DNA of 21,932 nt from CAMCXE01 sp041179125 (lineage in GTDB: Bacteria > Pseudomonadota > Gammaproteobacteria > Pseudomonadales > Cellvibrionaceae). Within the stretch, counting starts at the first letter, position 1; each line of letters begins with the position of its first letter. Both the position numbers and the translations under genes were made by a program. The stretch covers positions 1 through 21,932 of the forward strand of contig JBEGTZ010000169.1 in assembly GCA_041179125.1 (NCBI GenBank), given 5' to 3'. The notes beneath the pieces are model-generated. The model was not told the origin of the DNA, searched no databases, and saw nothing but the letters and a program-made list of their open reading frames with translations. Shown piece by piece: positions 1 to 8,521 of the stretch.

Positions 1-26
1 AAAACCGCCTTTGGGCGGTTTTTTTT
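1..26 (+). terminator. Rho-independent terminator of an upstream gene
   Basis: The stem aaaaccgcc (1-9) pairs perfectly with ggcggtttt (14-22) around a four-base loop, and the T run continues to position 26. This is a textbook intrinsic terminator for a gene that ends before the window. Confidence 0.85.
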
Positions 27-54
27 GTGTGGCACCTCTGGAAATGTATCTTCA

Positions 55-74
55 TCGACTGAGGTTTTTAGGTT
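55..74 (+). repeat. Dispersed 20-bp element, copy 1
   Basis: The sequence matches tcaactgaggtttttaggtt at 19 of 20 positions (g instead of a at the third base). Further copies lie at 8459, 10755, 11199 (reverse), 11345 (variant) and, as an expanded array, at 17322. No gene start follows closely here. Confidence 0.75.
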
Positions 75-90
75 TAAGTACCGTTATGGT

Positions 91-214
91 GTAGGTTGGG
101 CAGTAATGCCCGACGCAGCGGTGGCTTCGATAAAAAATGGTCGCAATGCGGCACCTTGAGATATCGGCGTACTGGAGTGGAATGTGTTGTGTTGGGCATT
201 ACTGCCCAACCTAC
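91..214. repeat. REPIN-like inverted repeat pair
   Basis: gtaggttgggcagtaatgcc begins the left arm (91-114). The reverse complement of 191-214 matches it at 23 of 24 bases. Each arm is itself partly palindromic (gttgggca...tgcccaac), and a 76-base spacer lies between the arms. Two REP-like sequences in inverted orientation are the hallmark of REPIN elements mobilised by RAYT (TnpA-REP) transposases in other bacteria. No such transposase is in this window, so the assignment rests on structure alone. Confidence 0.6.
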
Positions 215-221
215 GCTCTAT

Positions 222-241
222 TCATCTCATCTCATCTCATC
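222..241. repeat. Short tandem repeat, 5-bp unit tcatc
   Basis: The unit tcatc is repeated four times in perfect tandem just after the REPIN-like pair. It lies outside any gene and may be a simple slippage product. Confidence 0.6.
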
Positions 242-278
242 GGGAGTGCTGAATAGTTACCAATATTTCTGCATTTAA

Positions 279-684
279 ATTTTTATACGCGGAGTAAATA
301 ACACGTTGTTGGTTACACAGATGACACAAATTTTCTAAAATGCATTACCCCTGCGATTCACCCGCTGCAACACTATCTCCGCCAATTGGGTTGGGTGCGC
401 CTAATCATATTGGCTGCCGAACCCCGAAGCCTACCACTCCAACAAGCTGCCAAAACCGTCAGACGAAAAAACTCAAGCGCTGGCCGGTAAAAATACGCGG
501 TGTGGGGAGCGCGTGCTGATAGCTGGGCTGATAACTATCCATCACAGCGCAATGGCCTCGATTAATGGCTAAAACACAATACCCCGCTAGGCTATTAATA
601 TCTCCGTGAACCGTCAGTGGTGCGCTAGCGAGCGACTAAAAAACTGTAAATACAGGAGTGATGTTCAACTAGGTTAAATATCCA
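279..684. other. Intergenic region without a convincing gene
   Basis: About 400 bases carry no ORF with a plausible start and recognisable product. In one frame between about 515 and 645 a run reads like protein interrupted by stops (WADNYPSQRNGLD, then WLKHNTPLGY, then YLREPSVVR), which could be decayed coding sequence, but I do not recognise a family. The far end holds tcaactaggttaaa (665-678), which resembles the dispersed 20-bp element with its middle deleted, and then the ribosome binding site of the next gene. Confidence 0.4.
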
Positions 685-705
685 ATGCCCCCAAAGGAGT
701 CCCTT

Positions 706-1665
706 ATGCGCATTGCCCTGTTAGTCTGTCTTCTGAGTTTGTGCTTTAGCGGTTGCTCCCCCGCGCCGAAAAATGCCCTTCGTATTGGCATTAATGCCTG
801 GCCGGGGTACGAGTTTTTAACCCTGGCCGAGCAGCTGGGTTATTACACGCAAGAGGGCGTGGAGGTCAAAATTATGCCGTTTCAAACCACGGCAGATACC
901 CGTCGCGCGTTTGAAAAACACCAAATAGATATTGTCTGCGGCACGCTGATTGAGTTTTATGTTAGCCGTGAAGCCCATAATGTGGCGCCAGTGGTGTTTA
1001 TGGTTTCTGACTTTTCTAACGGCGGTGATGTATTACTCGCCCGCAAAGCGTTTACCAAAGTGGCGGATTTAAAAGGCAAAAAAATCGGCTTGGAAATCGG
1101 CTCTGTGGATGTACTTACAGCGGCCAATGCGCTGGCCTCGGCGCAGTTGAGTTTTGCAGATGTGAACCTGGTGGCGCTGGATCAACCGGCGAATATTCAA
1201 GCCTTGTTAGCCGGGGAGATTGACGCGGCGCAAACCTACCCGCCCTTTTCCACACAGGCCCAGGCCAACCCCGATATTGTGCGGCTGTTTGACACCAGCC
1301 AAACCCCCGGTGAAATTGTTGATGTGCTGTTCGCCCACAGTGCAGCGCTGCAAGAGCGCAAGGCCGAATTTGGCAAAATAATGCGCGCCTTTCAGCGTGC
1401 GGTGGATTACCACCAGGCCCATCCAGAAGACGCCACCCGCCGTATGGCTGAACGGGAAAACATCACCCCGGCAGAATTTACCGAGGCATTAGGCGGGCTG
1501 AAAATCATATCCGCCCAACAACAAGCGGCCTATTTAACCCAGGGCGGGTTAGCCCCACTGTTGACCAACACGCACCGCGCACTAACCGCCATTCAAGCCA
1601 TTAACGGCCCGGTATGCGGTGCCGAGTGTTTTAGTGATGTGGCGATTAAAAATACCAAACTTTAA
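706..1665 (+). CDS. Periplasmic solute-binding lipoprotein, NMT1/SsuA-like (sensor-associated)
   Basis: The 319-residue product resembles nitrate/sulfonate/thiamine-precursor binding proteins: the mature part opens LRIGINAWPGYEFLTLAEQLG and continues with the GV-V pattern typical of this fold. Residues 1-17 form a lipoprotein signal ending FSGC, so Cys17 is probably lipidated and the protein anchored in the periplasm. An in-frame ATG lies 21 bases upstream (685), but AAGGAG at 694-699 sits six bases before ATG 706, which decides the start. No permease or ATPase gene follows. Instead the 3' end overlaps a hybrid histidine kinase gene, so the inferred role is to present a ligand to that kinase rather than to feed a transporter. 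The ligand cannot be read from the sequence. Confidence 0.8.
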   Translation: MRIALLVCLLSLCFSGCSPAPKNALRIGINAWPGYEFLTLAEQLGYYTQEGVEVKIMPFQTTADTRRAFEKHQIDIVCGTLIEFYVSREAHNVAPVVFMVSDFSNGGDVLLARKAFTKVADLKGKKIGLEIGSVDVLTAANALASAQLSFADVNLVALDQPANIQALLAGEIDAAQTYPPFSTQAQANPDIVRLFDTSQTPGEIVDVLFAHSAALQERKAEFGKIMRAFQRAVDYHQAHPEDATRRMAERENITPAEFTEALGGLKIISAQQQAAYLTQGGLAPLLTNTHRALTAIQAINGPVCGAECFSDVAIKNTKL

Positions 1666-4096
1666 ACGCGCCCAAATGGAGCAGGGGCCAGAAGAGGCGC
1701 CGCCGTTCCGCTCGCTGCGCCTTCGCTTATTACAGCCATTGCTGTTGTTATCGGTGCTGGCCGCAATGGCCGCCTGCCTGGGTATTTACCTGATTACCGG
1801 CACGCAATTACGGCAAGAGTTGCAGCTGCGCGGGGAAATGTTATCGAGTGCAATTGTGATTGCCGCCGAAACCAATGCCACCTTAGGCGATTTTCACCGC
1901 ACGCTTTTGGCGATGGCGAGCGAGCGCACGGTGGAGCATATCGCGCTAGTCGATTTAGATTATCAGCCCATTTTTAACGACGATAGCCCCCACATTAACG
2001 ACAATACCTCCTCTGATAAGCGCGATACGCTGGATGCGCTCGCCCAGCAGGCGCTTTTGCACAACACCAGCGTGGGCGCCATCGACCGCCACAACAGCGC
2101 GCTCTACCAAGTGTTAACCCCCGTGTACATCACCGCTCTGCAACAAAAAAACGCATTAAGGCCCAAGCCTGCGCTGCTGATTATCAGCCTCATCACCACA
2201 GAATCTGAACGCAAGGCCTACACCACCACCATTTTATTAACCCTGTTATTCAGCGGTGTGGGCCTTGCCGCGCTGTTGATGGTTTATTTTTTGATGAACC
2301 ATTGGGTACTAAAACCCAGCTTTAAAATTGTGGAAGTCATGCAAACCCATAACCTAGGCCTGGTAGCCACCACCGGGTTTCAACCCATACACGAATTGGG
2401 TTTGATCGGCCAAACCTTTGATAACCTGGCAAAAACCCTAGATGCGCGCGAGCGGGCGCTGGAGCACGCCCTCCAAAAAGCCCAGGAGGCAAGCCTGGCC
2501 AAAAGCCAGTTCTTAGCCAACATGAGCCATGAACTGCGCACCCCCATGAACGCCATTTTGGGTATGTTAGCGCTGCTGCGCAAAACAGAACTCACCGCAC
2601 AACAAGGCGATTACGCCCTGAAAAGCGAAGGCGCGGCGCGATCTTTATTGGGTTTATTGAACGATATTTTAGATATATCAAAAGCCGAAGCAGGCAAAAT
2701 GGAATTGGATCCAACGCCGTTTAACCTGGATCACCTCACGCGGGATCTGGGCGTCATTCTGGCGTCCAATCTCAGCCTCGCCACCAAACCGGTGGAAGTT
2801 GTATTCAACACCGCGCCTGAATTGCCGCGTTATTTTGTGGGTGATGCCCTGCGGTTACAGCAGGTGCTGATTAACCTCGGCGGCAATGCGATTAAATTCA
2901 CCGAGCGCGGCACCGTCACCATCAACATCACATCACAAGGCCAGCAAGGCGATGAACACACACTGCACTTTAGCGTGCAGGATTCCGGCATCGGCATTGC
3001 CCCGGAAAACCAAGCCAAAATATTCAGCGGCTTTACCCAGGCCGAAGCCTCCACCACCCGCCGTTTTGGCGGCACAGGTTTGGGCCTGGCCATTAGCCAG
3101 CGGTTGGTGGCACTGATGGGCGGGCGCTTAGAATTGGAAAGCGCCTTGGGCTGTGGCGCACGGTTTTTTTTCAGCCTAAAACTGCCCTTGTTAAATGGAG
3201 AAGGTATCGCAGCACTAAATACCGCCAGCCAACTTAACGCCCCCGTTGGCGATCAGCAGCGTTTGCACGCCATGCGTATCCTGCTGGTGGAAGACAACCT
3301 CAACAACCAACAAATAGCGCAGGAATTACTAGAAGCCGAAGGCGCCCGTGTACACATTGCCCAGCACGGCCAAGAAGCACTGGACATGCTGCACGCCAAC
3401 CCGCAGATGATTGACGCGGTACTGATGGATTTACAAATGCCCGTGATGGACGGGTTAACGGCCACCCGCGCCATTCGCACCGATTTAGGCCTAACGGCGC
3501 TGCCCATCATTGCCATGACCGCCAACGCCATGTCCACAGACCGCGAAAACTGTATAGATGCGGGCATGAATGACCACGTAGGAAAACCCTTCGACCTCAA
3601 CCACTTAGTCGCCGTGTTGCGCCACCAAACACACTGGCAAGCGCATCAACCACGCACGGCCAGCCCCGCCAACACCAACAGCGCAGACACGCCCAATTTT
3701 GTCCCCACAAAATCCTTAAACACAGCCGAAATAGCGGCAAAAAATGGCGTGGATTTAACCTCGGCACTCAAACGCCTAGGCAACAATAAAAAACTGTACC
3801 TAAAAATGCTGCCCAAAGTAGCGCAAGACCTGGAAAAACTGCCGCAGGAATTACACGCCTTGTTCGAGCAGGGCGACCAAGCTGGCCTTGCCCGTGCGCT
3901 GCATTCACTGAAAGGTTTAGCCGCCACAATGGGATTGACCGCCCTATCCAACCACGCCCGCACGGGTGAACACCAGGTTCTAAATACCGAATCACACGCG
4001 GACATACCTGAAATGCTTCAGCAGATGACCCAGAATATTTCAGCTACAGTTATTGTGTTAAACGACTTATTGGCGGCGTTTAACGCCGAAGGTTAA
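1637..4096 (+). CDS. Hybrid histidine kinase (HisKA-HATPase-REC-HPt), first copy
   Basis: An inner-membrane sensor of about 819 residues. Transmembrane segments at about 35-53 and 197-221 bracket a periplasmic region of about 145 residues, possibly CHASE8-like. A poor HAMP-like stretch and a short coiled coil follow. The kinase core has phospho-acceptor His298 in MSHELRTPMN, the N box at Asn417, the G1 box DSGIG at about 449 and the G2 box GGTGLGLAIS. The receiver has Asp598 in LMDLQMP and the C-terminal HPt has His756 in LHSLKG, so a full phosphorelay is encoded. The start is uncertain: GTG 1619, ATG 1637 and ATG 1676 are all in frame without a strong ribosome site. I chose 1637, which overlaps the binding-protein gene by 29 bases. 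It is a close paralogue of the kinase at 5442. No DNA-binding response regulator is nearby, so the relay target lies elsewhere. Confidence 0.85.
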   Translation: MWRLKIPNFKRAQMEQGPEEAPPFRSLRLRLLQPLLLLSVLAAMAACLGIYLITGTQLRQELQLRGEMLSSAIVIAAETNATLGDFHRTLLAMASERTVEHIALVDLDYQPIFNDDSPHINDNTSSDKRDTLDALAQQALLHNTSVGAIDRHNSALYQVLTPVYITALQQKNALRPKPALLIISLITTESERKAYTTTILLTLLFSGVGLAALLMVYFLMNHWVLKPSFKIVEVMQTHNLGLVATTGFQPIHELGLIGQTFDNLAKTLDARERALEHALQKAQEASLAKSQFLANMSHELRTPMNAILGMLALLRKTELTAQQGDYALKSEGAARSLLGLLNDILDISKAEAGKMELDPTPFNLDHLTRDLGVILASNLSLATKPVEVVFNTAPELPRYFVGDALRLQQVLINLGGNAIKFTERGTVTINITSQGQQGDEHTLHFSVQDSGIGIAPENQAKIFSGFTQAEASTTRRFGGTGLGLAISQRLVALMGGRLELESALGCGARFFFSLKLPLLNGEGIAALNTASQLNAPVGDQQRLHAMRILLVEDNLNNQQIAQELLEAEGARVHIAQHGQEALDMLHANPQMIDAVLMDLQMPVMDGLTATRAIRTDLGLTALPIIAMTANAMSTDRENCIDAGMNDHVGKPFDLNHLVAVLRHQTHWQAHQPRTASPANTNSADTPNFVPTKSLNTAEIAAKNGVDLTSALKRLGNNKKLYLKMLPKVAQDLEKLPQELHALFEQGDQAGLARALHSLKGLAATMGLTALSNHARTGEHQVLNTESHADIPEMLQQMTQNISATVIVLNDLLAAFNAEG

Positions 4097-4108
4097 ACGC
4101 CCATTTTT
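4075..4108 (+). terminator. Possible weak terminator overlapping the kinase stop
   Basis: ggcgttta (4075-4082) pairs with taaacgcc (4094-4101), followed shortly by TTTTT at 4104-4108. A competing hairpin (cggcgtt/aacgccg, 4074-4088) overlaps it. The loop is long and the T run short, so it may only attenuate transcription between the two sensor couples. Confidence 0.35.
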
Positions 4109-4173
4109 AAGAAAACATGATTTTTTAGCAGATTCCAACTCACGTAATAAACTCACGCAATAAAGGACACTAT

Positions 4174-5445
4174 ATGCCCCCGTTTTCCCCTGCACGCCGT
4201 CGTTTTTTACAGCAAACCCGCACCGCAGCGGGCGCAGGCGTAGCCCTGCTGGGTGCGCCGTATGTGTTTGCCAAAACACAAACCACCGTACGCGTTTTAG
4301 GCACTCACGTAACCTTACAGGAAGAGATTCGCCAGCAAGCCATGAAAGACTTGGGCATCAACCTCGTATTTGAAGCCAAAGGCGAAGCCGAACTGGTGCA
4401 AAAAGCCACCACCCACCCAGAGCAATTTGACCTCTACGAACAATGGAGCGACAGCATAAAACCCCTCTGGCAAGCCGGCACCATCCAGCCTATAGAAACC
4501 AAACGCCTGCGCTATTGGGATGAAATAAACGACCTCTCTAAAAAAGGCCGTATCACCCCCAACGCTCCAATAGCCCTAGGCGATGCACCCTATAAAATTT
4601 TAAATGTACAACCCGATGGCAGCCTGGGCGTTAATTTCACCGGCAACATTAGCTTTTTACCCTACGTCCACAATGTGGATTCGTTTGGCTACAACACCCA
4701 AGTGATTAAAAAAGGCATTCCCTATGAAACCGAAAGTTGGGGCTGGCTGCTAGACCCGCAATACGCAGGCAAAGTGGGCATCATTAACGCACCCAGCATC
4801 GGCCTATTTGATCTGGCCCTGGCCGTTCAAGCGCGGGGGCTGATGTCGTTTGCCGACATCAGCAACATGACCATTCCTGAAATTGACAAATTATTCGGCA
4901 TTCTTTTAAGCCTAAAAAAACAAAAACATTTCGCAGGTTTTTGGAATTCCGTGCCTCAATCCGTGGATTTTATGACCAGTGGGCGCGTGGTGATTGAAAG
5001 CATGTTCTCCCCCGGTGTTTCAGCCGCGAATGGACGTGGCACGCCGGTGGTCTATGCCGCCCCCAAAGAAGGCTACCGCGCGTGGCATGGGGTTATGTGC
5101 CTTTCACGCGCGTGTGTCGGCGACGTGCGGGATGCCGCCTACGCGTACATGAATTGGTGGCTGAGCGGCTGGGCGGGCGCTTTTATTGCCCGGCAAGGCT
5201 ATTACATTTCCACCCCAGAGCGCTCCAAACCCCTGCTAGACGCCAACGAATGGGGTTATTGGTACGAAGGCAAACCCACACAAGTAGCACTTAAAGGCAC
5301 CGACGGAAAAATTTCCGTCCCGGCGGGCGATACGCGCACCGGCGGCTCCTATATCAACCGCTTCAGCCATGTGGCCGTGTGGAACACGGTGATGGATAAC
5401 TACGAATATTCGCTACAACGCTGGTATGAGTTTTTAGTGGCATGA
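4174..5445 (+). CDS. Tat-exported extracellular solute-binding protein (family 1/8, PotD-like)
   Basis: A 423-residue periplasmic binding protein. The N terminus carries a twin-arginine signal (ARRRFLQQ at 7-14, then the hydrophobic stretch AGAGVALLGAPYVFA), so it is exported folded by Tat and probably cut near residue 34. The mature chain (VRVLGTHVTLQEEIRQ..., FDLYEQWSDSIKPLWQAGTIQP) has the look of spermidine/putrescine or iron-type family 1 binding proteins. AAAGGAC about eight bases before ATG 4174 supports the start. Its stop overlaps the next kinase start as ATGA (5442-5445), so the two are probably translationally coupled. No transporter genes accompany it, so a ligand-presenting role is inferred. 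It is not homologous to the binding protein at 706. Confidence 0.8.
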   Translation: MPPFSPARRRFLQQTRTAAGAGVALLGAPYVFAKTQTTVRVLGTHVTLQEEIRQQAMKDLGINLVFEAKGEAELVQKATTHPEQFDLYEQWSDSIKPLWQAGTIQPIETKRLRYWDEINDLSKKGRITPNAPIALGDAPYKILNVQPDGSLGVNFTGNISFLPYVHNVDSFGYNTQVIKKGIPYETESWGWLLDPQYAGKVGIINAPSIGLFDLALAVQARGLMSFADISNMTIPEIDKLFGILLSLKKQKHFAGFWNSVPQSVDFMTSGRVVIESMFSPGVSAANGRGTPVVYAAPKEGYRAWHGVMCLSRACVGDVRDAAYAYMNWWLSGWAGAFIARQGYYISTPERSKPLLDANEWGYWYEGKPTQVALKGTDGKISVPAGDTRTGGSYINRFSHVAVWNTVMDNYEYSLQRWYEFLVA

Positions 5446-8282
5446 CGCAGCAGCGCACCAGCAAAACCTTGTTTGCACTGAACATTAACCAACGCATTCT
5501 GTTGGGTTTTGTGCTGTTGATGCTCATTGGTTTTAGTATTTCAGCGCTGAATATATTCAGCTTAAGTGATTTCGGAAACCGCTTTGCCCGCTTTAAAAAA
5601 ACCAACGAAGACCAAATGCGCATTCTAAATATTGACTACTCAATATCAGAACTGCAACGGGCCATTTTGGTATTTAGCCACACAGAAAAAATGTCCGCCG
5701 CCTCAAATATTCGCACCCTGTATCAGAAGTCAATTACAGACATTAACCGCTTAATCACCGATAACACGTTTAAAAACCCCACAGAAAAAGCCCTGCTAAC
5801 AGAAATGTTAACCGGCATTGAGATTTTCCACGAAAAAATAGACAGCCTGGAGTTGCGCAAAAAAGAACGGGAAACCTTCGTTAATGAGCACCTAATAAAC
5901 CAATTCGCCGAGATAAACGCACAGCTTGCTAGCTTATCCACCCAGGCGCCAAAGCCTATTCCGCAACCATTAACACAAATACTTGCCAAGGTTGACAGCC
6001 ACTTATCCAGCGCCGAAGTGTTAAGTGGGCGGTACTTTATTCAGCACGAATTACAACTGCGCAAACAAGTGGAAGAAAAAATTACATCGGCTGTTTTTAT
6101 ATTAAAAAAAGCCCGCGTACAAACAGAAAACCAGCCCTGGACCGCAGCCATTGAGCAATTAATTCAGCACATTACACAGATTAAACAAACTTTTAACCAA
6201 GCTGTACAAGCGGATCGCAATTATTTATTTTTAATTAATGTGGTTGTGGCCGGTGAACTGGGCGAGCTGAGTATTTTGGCGCAAAACCTCAAAACCGAAT
6301 CGCTGCACATACAAAGTACGTTGTTTGCTCAAACTGAGAAAACAATAAACACGCAACAAAAATGGGTGCTTTTTGCTGCCGGATTAGGCTCAATTTTAGC
6401 CCTTGGCATAGCCTTAATCGTGGGCCGACGCATCACACAACCGCTGCAATCCATTACCGACACCATAACCCGCTTAGCACATGGCGAACATCAATTGGCT
6501 ATTCCGGGCATCCTGCGGGAAGATGAAATTGGCCACCTAGCACAAGCGGCTAATGTATTTCGCGAAACCAACGTGCGCACGCAAGAGTTACTCCTGCAAG
6601 CGGAAAAAAATGCCCAAGAACTCAAATTGCGCGAATTATTATTAGAGCAAGCCGTCGATAAAGCCCAAGAGGCAAGCCAGGCCAAAAGCCAATTTTTAGC
6701 CAATATGAGCCACGAATTGCGCACCCCGATGAACGCCATTTTAGGCATGTTAGCGCTGTTGCGTAAAACCCAACTCGATAGCCGCCAAGCGGATTACGCC
6801 ATTAAAACCGAAGGCGCCGCGCACTCGCTGTTAAGTTTATTAAACGATATTTTGGATATTTCAAAAGCGGAAGCGGGCAAAATAGAATTGGACCCAATTC
6901 CGTTTCACTTAGATCAAATCATTCGCGATTTAAACGTTATTCTGGCAACCCATTTAACGGAAAAAACCGTTGCATTAAGTTTTGAAATCCCGCCAAACCT
7001 GCCGCGTTATTTTTTAGGCGACGCCATGCGCTTGCAGCAAGTACTCATTAATTTAGGCGGCAACGCGATTAAATTCACCGAACACGGCCAGGTGGTGATA
7101 AGTATTTTTGAACACAGCCGCAGCCAAAATACGCTTAGGCTACACATCAGCGTTCAAGATACCGGTATCGGCATTGCACCGGAAAACCAAGCCAAAATTT
7201 TCAGCGGCTTCACCCAAGCGGAATCCTCCACAACCCGCCGTTTTGGCGGCACCGGTTTAGGGCTTGCCATCAGCCAGCGGTTAGTGAGCTTAATGGGGGG
7301 AACCTTGCAACTGGAGAGCGTACTTGGCCAGGGCAGCCGCTTCTTTTTTGAGATTGAATTACCGCTTTTAAGCCCAGAAGCCACCGCTCACTTTAATGCA
7401 ACAAACAACCACCATGCTCACACCACAGAGCAACCTAGGCTGCAAAACCTGCGTCTTTTACTGGTGGAAGACAACCTCAACAACCAGCAAATTGCCCAAG
7501 AATTGTTAGAAGCCGAAGGCGCACACGTCCGCATCGCCCATCATGGCCGCGAGGCATTGGAATTACTGGAAGCCTCAATCGCCACCAGCCCCGCGAACAG
7601 CGCGCATAAAGTCGCGTATGACTTGGTATTAATGGATTTACAAATGCCCATCATGGATGGCCTAACCGCCACGCGCGCCATTCGCACAGAATTAGGCTTG
7701 CAGACACTCCCCATCATCGCCATGACCGCCAACGCAATGGCCTCCGACCGCGCCGCCTGCATCAGCGCCGGCATGAACGACCACATAGGCAAGCCTTTCG
7801 ATTTGCATCATTTAGTGGCCGTGGTGCGGCATTACACCGGCTTGGAACCTCGGTTAGTGGATGAACATGCCGTGGCAAGCCATGAAGCGCCTGAGGCTGC
7901 GCCCCCCGATACAAACCCGTACCCCGGTATTGATTTAAACGGCGCACTGGCACGCTTGGGTGGCAACCAAAAGTTGTATTTAAAAATGTTGCCCAAACTG
8001 ATCACCAGCCTAGAAACCCTACCCTCAACCCTCGATGCATTGCTGGCACAGGGCGATCTTGTGACACTAAAGCGGGAAATGCATTCGCTGAAAGGCGTAG
8101 CCTCAACGATGGGTTTAACCCTATTAACGGAGGCCGCGCGCTCAAGCGAACACGCACTGGGCGCCCAAGATTCGCAACCAGATGCCCAATCTGCCGAAGC
8201 AATAACGGCGCAAATAAACCTGACTATTAACGCAAGTCTTACGCAGTTAAAAATATTGCAGGGTGCGCTGGCGGAGCGCTAG
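5442..8282 (+). CDS. TorS-like hybrid histidine kinase (HAMP-HisKA-HATPase-REC-HPt), second copy
   Basis: A 946-residue inner-membrane sensor. TM1 is at about 16-38, a largely helical periplasmic domain covers about 39-306, and TM2 (LFAAGLGSILALGIALIVG) lies at about 308-327, followed by a clear HAMP domain (RRITQPLQSITDTITRLAHG) and a coiled coil. The kinase core has His424, the N box Asn541, DTGIG at 573 and GGTGLGLAIS. The receiver has Asp732 and the HPt has His881 in MHSLKG. The domain order and helical sensor match TorS, whose periplasmic partner TorT is also a binding protein. The cytoplasmic half is nearly identical in long stretches to the kinase at 1637, while the sensor is unrelated. 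The start overlaps the upstream gene by four bases. The true signal is unknown; there is no torA-like reductase nearby to support TMAO sensing. Confidence 0.88.
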   Translation: MTQQRTSKTLFALNINQRILLGFVLLMLIGFSISALNIFSLSDFGNRFARFKKTNEDQMRILNIDYSISELQRAILVFSHTEKMSAASNIRTLYQKSITDINRLITDNTFKNPTEKALLTEMLTGIEIFHEKIDSLELRKKERETFVNEHLINQFAEINAQLASLSTQAPKPIPQPLTQILAKVDSHLSSAEVLSGRYFIQHELQLRKQVEEKITSAVFILKKARVQTENQPWTAAIEQLIQHITQIKQTFNQAVQADRNYLFLINVVVAGELGELSILAQNLKTESLHIQSTLFAQTEKTINTQQKWVLFAAGLGSILALGIALIVGRRITQPLQSITDTITRLAHGEHQLAIPGILREDEIGHLAQAANVFRETNVRTQELLLQAEKNAQELKLRELLLEQAVDKAQEASQAKSQFLANMSHELRTPMNAILGMLALLRKTQLDSRQADYAIKTEGAAHSLLSLLNDILDISKAEAGKIELDPIPFHLDQIIRDLNVILATHLTEKTVALSFEIPPNLPRYFLGDAMRLQQVLINLGGNAIKFTEHGQVVISIFEHSRSQNTLRLHISVQDTGIGIAPENQAKIFSGFTQAESSTTRRFGGTGLGLAISQRLVSLMGGTLQLESVLGQGSRFFFEIELPLLSPEATAHFNATNNHHAHTTEQPRLQNLRLLLVEDNLNNQQIAQELLEAEGAHVRIAHHGREALELLEASIATSPANSAHKVAYDLVLMDLQMPIMDGLTATRAIRTELGLQTLPIIAMTANAMASDRAACISAGMNDHIGKPFDLHHLVAVVRHYTGLEPRLVDEHAVASHEAPEAAPPDTNPYPGIDLNGALARLGGNQKLYLKMLPKLITSLETLPSTLDALLAQGDLVTLKREMHSLKGVASTMGLTLLTEAARSSEHALGAQDSQPDAQSAEAITAQINLTINASLTQLKILQGALAER

Positions 8283-8294
8283 CCTAGAAACTGC

Positions 8295-8308
8295 TGCTGA
8301 ATAGTTAC
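8295..8308 (+). repeat. 14-bp direct repeat, tgctgaatagttac (partner at 247-260)
   Basis: The identical 14-mer occurs at 247-260 and 8295-8308, in the same orientation and on either side of the two sensor couples. Both copies sit next to REP-like palindromes, so they may be edges of a longer interspersed element rather than an insertion footprint. Confidence 0.45.
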
Positions 8309-8346
8309 AAAAACATTAAGAATTTGCAGTGCCAGAAACCGTGTAG

Positions 8347-8366
8347 AGGCGCGATATATCGCGCCT
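8347..8366. repeat. Perfect 20-bp palindrome, REP-like
   Basis: aggcgcgata is followed directly by its exact reverse complement. The core, and the preceding gta-g, recur at 10721-10743. There is no T run, so it is more likely a small interspersed palindrome than an intrinsic terminator. The rest of the 239-base gap 8283-8521 shows no gene. Confidence 0.55.
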
Positions 8367-8458
8367 TGAACTCCATCGCACCCTGGTATGCGGTTCAACG
8401 GGACACAATAAGTCAGCAATTGGGAACAGCCCCTAGTATTGAGTGTTCGCAGTAGCGT

Positions 8459-8476
8459 TCAACAGAGGTTTTTAGG
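8459..8476 (+). repeat. Dispersed 20-bp element, copy 2 (partial)
   Basis: tcaacagaggtttttagg matches the element at 17 of its first 18 bases. It lies 45 bases before the trpE(G) start, in the sense orientation of that gene. Confidence 0.65.
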
Positions 8477-8521
8477 ACAATACCCGCCCCCACACGGGGT
8501 ACGCCCTACCGAGACGACACA

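Noticed and set aside
96..278. 60-residue + strand ORF over the REPIN-like pair
   Set aside because: It consists largely of the inverted repeats and the tcatc tandem, has no ribosome site and resembles no protein.
8283..8521. Tryptophan attenuator leader before trpE(G)
   Set aside because: No short ORF with clustered tgg codons and no terminator with a T run is visible in the gap.
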